Assembly: GCA_019243975.1 (NCBI GenBank)
Contig: JAFATL010000204.1
Coordinates: 1-8,590, forward strand
DNA from: Actinomycetota bacterium
GTDB lineage: Bacteria > Actinomycetota > Acidimicrobiia > Acidimicrobiales > JAFATL01
DNA: 8,590 bases
Direction: 5' to 3'
Part shown: piece by piece, positions 5,327 through 8,590 of the stretch
Position numbering within the stretch: position 1 is the first letter of the stretch
Layout of the letters: every line of letters begins with the position of its first letter
Made by a program: the position numbers and the translations under genes
The notes under the pieces: generated by a model
Databases searched by the model: none
The model's input: the letters and a program-made list of their open reading frames with translations, nothing else
What the model was told of the DNA's origin: nothing

Positions 5327-7291
5327 ATGCGCCGCTTCGCTGCCGTTCTCGCGCTGCTGCTGGCGGGGGGAGCCCTGTGGCTCGCCCCGCCGGCGGCCGC
5401 GCACGCGTTGGCGCAGAGCTCGGACCCGGCGCCGGGCTCGACGGTTGCCCACGCGCCACCGGCGGTGACCATCGTGTTCGGTGAGCGGCCCGAGGTGAAG
5501 TTGTCGTCGATTACCGTGCTGAGCGCGTCGGGGGCGCGGTTCGACCAGGGCGGCACGCAGGGCGTGGCGGGCAACCCGCTGGCGCTGCAGACCGCCGTGA
5601 AGACGTTGCCCAAAGGCGTCTACACGGTGTCGTGGCGAACCGTGTCGTCGGTCGACAGCCACGTAGCGACGGGCGCCTTCGCGTTCGGCGTGCAGGTGGC
5701 GCCGACCGCGGCGGCGACCGCCAAGGCGAAGGTGTCCACGTCGGCGCGACCCAAGGCGTCGGCGGTGCTGGGCCGGTGGGCGCTCTATATCGGGCTGGTC
5801 GTCGTGGTCGGTGCCGGCCTGATTGGCGCACTCGCCTTCCGCCGCCCCCCGCCGGCCGTCGTGTGGCTGCTGGCGGCCGGGTGGTTGGTGGCGGCGGCCG
5901 GGACGATCGTGATCACGCTCGTCGAGCACGCTGATGCGGGCGTGTCGTGGAGCGCGCTCTACAAGACGGCGGTCGGCCACAAGCTGGCGCTGCGCCAGGG
6001 CGCCCTTGCCCTGCTGACGGTCTGCGTCGCCGGGACGGCGGTCCTGCGCGGCCGCGCCCGGCGTCCGCTCGTGCTCGTGTCCGGCATCGCCGGCGGGTTG
6101 GGGCTGCTGGCCGACGTGGTGTCGAGCCACGCCGCCGCCGGCGCGCGCCCGACGTTCAACCAGACCATCCAGTTGCTGCACGTGCTGGCCGTGGGGGCGT
6201 GGATCGGCGGGTTGGTCGCTCTGCTGTTCGCCACCCGTGGCCCGGCGACGGACGAGAAAGCAGCGGCCGTGCGCCGCTTCTCGACGATCGCGGGCGGCGG
6301 CCTCGCAATCGTGTTCGCCACGGGCGTGTACCGCGCCTACGTGGAGATTGAGCGGTGGGACAAGGTGTTCACCTCTGGCTTTGGCCAGCTGGTGGTCGCC
6401 AAGGTGGCGGTCAACGCCCTGCTCGCCGGGTTGGGGGCGCGCAACCGGTGGCGCCACGTGCCCGGCGCGGAAACCTCATTGCGAGGGCTCCGGCGGGTCG
6501 GGGGCGTCGAAGTGGTGTTGGGCGCGTCGGCCTTGTTGCTGGCCGCCGCCCTGGTCAACGTCGCGCCCCCGGTTTCGGCGCGCACGCGCTCAGGGCCGAC
6601 GGTACGTCCGCTGGTGTTGCGAGGCGCCGACTACGGCACGACGACGCGCATCCGCCTCGAGGTATCGCCCGGCCAGGCCGGCTTCAACCGGTTCACCGTG
6701 CAGGCCACTGACTACGACTCGGCCGCGCCCATCCGCAACGCCAAGGTGCAGCTCGGCTTCGACATGCCGCAGCGGCCCGACGTCGGATCGTCCACCCTTG
6801 ACCTGAAGCCCGGCGCGGCAGGGACGTACGAGGGCGACGGCGCCAACCTGTCGATCTTCGGCACGTGGCACGTGCGCGTGCTCGTGCAGCAGAGCGCCAC
6901 GTCGGTCGAGGTGCCGTTCACCGTCACCACACGGGTCCCGCCCCAGCAGATCGACGTCAGCCGGGCGCCGGGCGCACCCACCGTGTACACCGCCCACCTC
7001 AGCGGGGGCCGCAGCGTGCAGATCTACCTCGACCCCGGGAAGGCCGGGTTCAACGAGCTGCACGTCACCTACATCTCGCCCACCCAGACGGCGCTCGACG
7101 TGCCGACCGTGGTCGTCGCTCCCGCGTCGGCGGGCGGCACGCCGGGCACGCCGTACACGGTGCGCCGCCTCGACATCGGTCACTTCGTCGCCGACGTGAC
7201 CGCGAAGCGAGGTCCCCTCCGCGTGCTGGCCGTGGGCACCACGGGCGACGGCGAGCAGCTGGCCACCCTCCTGACCCTGCCGGTTGCGTAG
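5327..7291 (+). CDS. CopC-CopD fusion copper protein (YcnJ-like)
   Basis: A 654-residue membrane copper protein. The signal peptide (1-25) ends in PPAAA, leaving His26 as residue 1 of a CopC domain (26-123). It keeps the canonical Cu(II) ligands: the N-terminal His26 and Asp110-x-His112 in SSVDSHVATGAFAFGV. The Met-rich Cu(I) site is absent, which fits the Cu(II)-only class. An Ala/Lys linker leads to a CopD domain with eight predicted helices between about 152 and 413, including SSHAAAG (266-272), LLHVLAVGAWIGGL (283-296) and the GFGQLVVAKVAVN segment. Two beta-rich modules follow outside the membrane (about 426-536 and 552-652), each with a related motif, SPGQAGFN (447-454) and DPGKAGFN (569-576). 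In other bacteria CopC/CopD relatives take part in copper uptake or resistance; the direction here is not decidable. The gene starts 2 bases after the upstream stop, so translational coupling is likely. Confidence 0.93.
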   Translation: MRRFAAVLALLLAGGALWLAPPAAAHALAQSSDPAPGSTVAHAPPAVTIVFGERPEVKLSSITVLSASGARFDQGGTQGVAGNPLALQTAVKTLPKGVYTVSWRTVSSVDSHVATGAFAFGVQVAPTAAATAKAKVSTSARPKASAVLGRWALYIGLVVVVGAGLIGALAFRRPPPAVVWLLAAGWLVAAAGTIVITLVEHADAGVSWSALYKTAVGHKLALRQGALALLTVCVAGTAVLRGRARRPLVLVSGIAGGLGLLADVVSSHAAAGARPTFNQTIQLLHVLAVGAWIGGLVALLFATRGPATDEKAAAVRRFSTIAGGGLAIVFATGVYRAYVEIERWDKVFTSGFGQLVVAKVAVNALLAGLGARNRWRHVPGAETSLRGLRRVGGVEVVLGASALLLAAALVNVAPPVSARTRSGPTVRPLVLRGADYGTTTRIRLEVSPGQAGFNRFTVQATDYDSAAPIRNAKVQLGFDMPQRPDVGSSTLDLKPGAAGTYEGDGANLSIFGTWHVRVLVQQSATSVEVPFTVTTRVPPQQIDVSRAPGAPTVYTAHLSGGRSVQIYLDPGKAGFNELHVTYISPTQTALDVPTVVVAPASAGGTPGTPYTVRRLDIGHFVADVTAKRGPLRVLAVGTTGDGEQLATLLTLPVA

Positions 7292-7302
7292 GCCGGCGCA
7301 CG

Positions 7303-7308
7303 TAGGCT
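7303..7308 (+). promoter_or_regulatory. Putative -10 box of the BtuF-like gene
   Basis: TAGGCT fits TANNNT and ends 7 bases before the GTG at 7316, so a leaderless transcript is possible even though CopCD ends only 24 bases upstream. No Shine-Dalgarno motif with good spacing is present. This suggests that the gene has its own promoter besides any read-through from the copper locus. Confidence 0.4.
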
Positions 7309-7315
7309 CCGGAAC

Positions 7316-8203
7316 GTGCGCATCGTGTCGTTGTTGCCCTCGGCCACCGAGATCCTGTTCGCCGTCGGCGCGGGCGACGACGTCGTCGGCGTGACGTTCG
7401 AGTGCGACCACCCCGAGGAGGCGCGCAGCCGCACCATCGTTTCCACGACCACCCTGCCGCCCGGGCTCAGCCCGGCGGAGATCGACGCGGCCGTGCGCGA
7501 GCGGCTGGCCGCAGGCGAGGACCTCTACCGGCTGGACGAGGGCGCCCTGCGCAGCCTCGATCCCGACGTCGTGGTGACCCAGGACCTGTGCGCGGTGTGC
7601 GCGGTCGACGTCGACGATGTGGACGCCGCTCTTGACCACCTCGGGTGCCGCGCCGAGGTGATCACGCTCGACCCGATGACGCTCGACGACGTGCTGGCGT
7701 CGATCGAGCGCGTGGGCGACGTGACGGATACACGTGACCGCGCCGGCGCACTCGTGGCCGACCTGCGCACCCGCCTGCAGCGCGTTGCCGACGCCGTGTC
7801 GAACCGGCCCCGACCGAGAATGGCATTGCTCGAGTGGACCGACCCGCCGTTCGCCCCCGGCCACTGGCTGCCCGACATGGTCGCCGCCGCCGGCGCCGTA
7901 TCGGCCATCGGCGCCGCTGGTGAACGCTCGCGTGCGATCGAGTGGGCCGACCTCGCCCACGCGCAGCCGGACCAGATCGTGGTGGTGCCGTGTGGCTATC
8001 GGTTGGACGGCGCGACCGCGCTGGCCAACGAATTGCTCGCACAGGGCCGGTTGCCCGCGGGCGCCGAGGTGTGGGCAGTCGATGCTGACGCGGCCTTCGT
8101 TCGGCCCGGGCCGCGGGTGGTCGACGGCGTGGAAACCCTCGCCGCCATCGCTCATCCGGGTGTCATCACGGCGCCCGAAGGGCTGGCCCGGCGCGTCAAC
8201 TAA
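7316..8203 (+). CDS. BtuF-like cobalamin-binding-family protein, no signal peptide
   Basis: A 295-residue protein of the periplasmic-binding-protein type III fold (Fe3+/cobalamin-binding family, BtuF/FhuD-like). The family N-terminus RIVSLLPSATEIL (2-14) begins at the first residue, so there is no signal peptide or lipobox and the protein should be cytoplasmic. Other family features are the VTFECDHPEEA segment (26-36), VVTQDLCAVCAVD (86-98) and LLEWTDPPFAPGHWLPDM (170-187). Cys30, Cys92, Cys95 and Cys225 are notable for such a protein. No permease or ATPase gene is adjacent within the window. Proteins of this type are usually labelled cobalamin-binding protein, but a soluble intracellular role is not that of an ABC transporter receptor, so the real ligand is open. 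It follows CopCD by 24 bases and precedes a metal-binding lipoprotein by 40 bases. The GTG start is fixed by the conserved N-terminus. Confidence 0.85.
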   Translation: MRIVSLLPSATEILFAVGAGDDVVGVTFECDHPEEARSRTIVSTTTLPPGLSPAEIDAAVRERLAAGEDLYRLDEGALRSLDPDVVVTQDLCAVCAVDVDDVDAALDHLGCRAEVITLDPMTLDDVLASIERVGDVTDTRDRAGALVADLRTRLQRVADAVSNRPRPRMALLEWTDPPFAPGHWLPDMVAAAGAVSAIGAAGERSRAIEWADLAHAQPDQIVVVPCGYRLDGATALANELLAQGRLPAGAEVWAVDADAAFVRPGPRVVDGVETLAAIAHPGVITAPEGLARRVN

Positions 8204-8231
8204 CCCGTCGCTTCTCGCTTCCAGGTCGCAG

Positions 8232-8237
8232 TAGAGT
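8232..8237 (+). promoter_or_regulatory. Putative -10 box of the ZnuA-like gene
   Basis: TAGAGT fits TANNNT and ends 6 bases before the ATG at 8244. There is no Shine-Dalgarno sequence in between (CCAGCT), so a leaderless start is the simplest reading. A clear -35 element is not visible in the 40-base gap after the preceding gene. Confidence 0.45.
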
Positions 8238-8243
8238 CCAGCT

Positions 8244-8590
8244 ATGGCCACGATGGGCGTGAGGCTCGCCCTGCTGGTGGCGGCGGCACTGATGGCGGGC
8301 TTGGCCGCGGGCTGCGGGCGCAGCACCGGCGCGGCGGGGTCCGGTACCTACAACGTCCCGGCTGCCCTCAAGAACTACGCGTGCCCGGCCGACGCGACCG
8401 GTGTGGGTGCCGCGCGGTCGGGGCCGCGTACGGGGGAACGGCTGCAGGTGGCCACGACCGTCGCGCCCATCACGTCGATCGTCGCCGAGGTGGCCGGCGA
8501 CAAGGCCGACGTGCGCGGCGTCATCCCCGAGGGCACCGACAGCCACACCTTCGAGCCCAAGCCCAGCGTGGCCGAGACGTTCTCGAAGGC
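8244..8590 (+). CDS. ZnuA/TroA-type metal ABC transporter lipoprotein, 5' part
   Basis: The first 115 codons of a substrate-binding lipoprotein for a zinc/manganese-type ABC importer (cluster A-I, TroA fold); the window ends inside the gene. A lipoprotein signal peptide (residues 1-23: basic start, hydrophobic core, LAAG) is followed by Cys24, the expected lipidation site. The mature domain starts near residue 67 with VATTVAPITSIVAEVAGDKADV and reaches the family motif GTDSHTFEPKP (97-107), in which His101 is the expected first metal ligand. Between the lipid anchor and the domain is a linker of about 40 residues with an extra Cys47 (NYACPAD), not typical of the family. Permease and ATPase genes would be expected downstream. 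The metal cannot be set from this fragment. Confidence 0.88.
   Translation, partial: MATMGVRLALLVAAALMAGLAAGCGRSTGAAGSGTYNVPAALKNYACPADATGVGAARSGPRTGERLQVATTVAPITSIVAEVAGDKADVRGVIPEGTDSHTFEPKPSVAETFSK

Noticed and set aside
5321..6457. 378-codon open frame on the minus strand opposite CopCD
   Set aside because: Composition is Arg/Gly/His/Gln-rich with no recognisable domain; the plus strand encodes CopC and the CopD helices here.
6590..8326. 578-codon open frame on the minus strand
   Set aside because: It lies opposite the well-supported CopCD and BtuF-like genes, crosses their boundary, and its translation is low-complexity Arg/Gly/His/Val without any domain. High GC content makes such antisense frames common.

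Overview
The window is about 70% GC, tightly packed, and reads as chromosomal DNA of a high-GC actinobacterium. An Acidimicrobiia-like lineage is my guess, from the protein styles and the leaderless-type promoters; no rRNA or other marker gene is present to confirm it. I see no tRNA, rRNA, CRISPR array, insertion sequence or phage gene, and no gene-free stretch longer than about 100 bases. Eight genes are supported.

Left part (1-2662, + strand): a large membrane protease that joins a cyclic-nucleotide-binding-like domain, one transmembrane helix, a PDZ domain and a Lon-type (S16) Ser-Lys protease domain. A hairpin follows. Next comes an AT-rich promoter driving a two-gene operon: an ArsR-family repressor and an AHSA1/SRPBCC protein that overlap by ATGA. 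A perfect 19-bp hairpin separates this operon from the convergent cytochrome P450.

Centre (2663-7291): an orphan cytochrome P450 on the minus strand shares a 68-bp divergent intergenic region with a plus-strand metal locus. That locus has an unrecognised four-helix membrane protein, then an exported Ig-like protein whose predicted mature N-terminus is histidine, then a CopC-CopD fusion with two extra C-terminal beta domains. The CopC part keeps the His1 and Asp-x-His Cu(II) ligands, so the locus probably handles copper at the cell surface. Whether it imports copper or gives resistance cannot be told from the sequence.

Right part (7292-8590, + strand): a BtuF-like cobalamin-binding-family protein without a signal peptide, then the 5' end of a ZnuA/TroA-type metal-binding lipoprotein cut off by the window edge. 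Transition-metal or corrinoid handling is thus a shared theme of the right half.

A pattern runs through the whole window. Most genes that appear to start a transcript have a TANNNT -10 hexamer 6-8 bases before the start codon and no proper Shine-Dalgarno site. Genes inside operons instead have a Shine-Dalgarno site or a stop/start junction. This is what leaderless transcription would look like.
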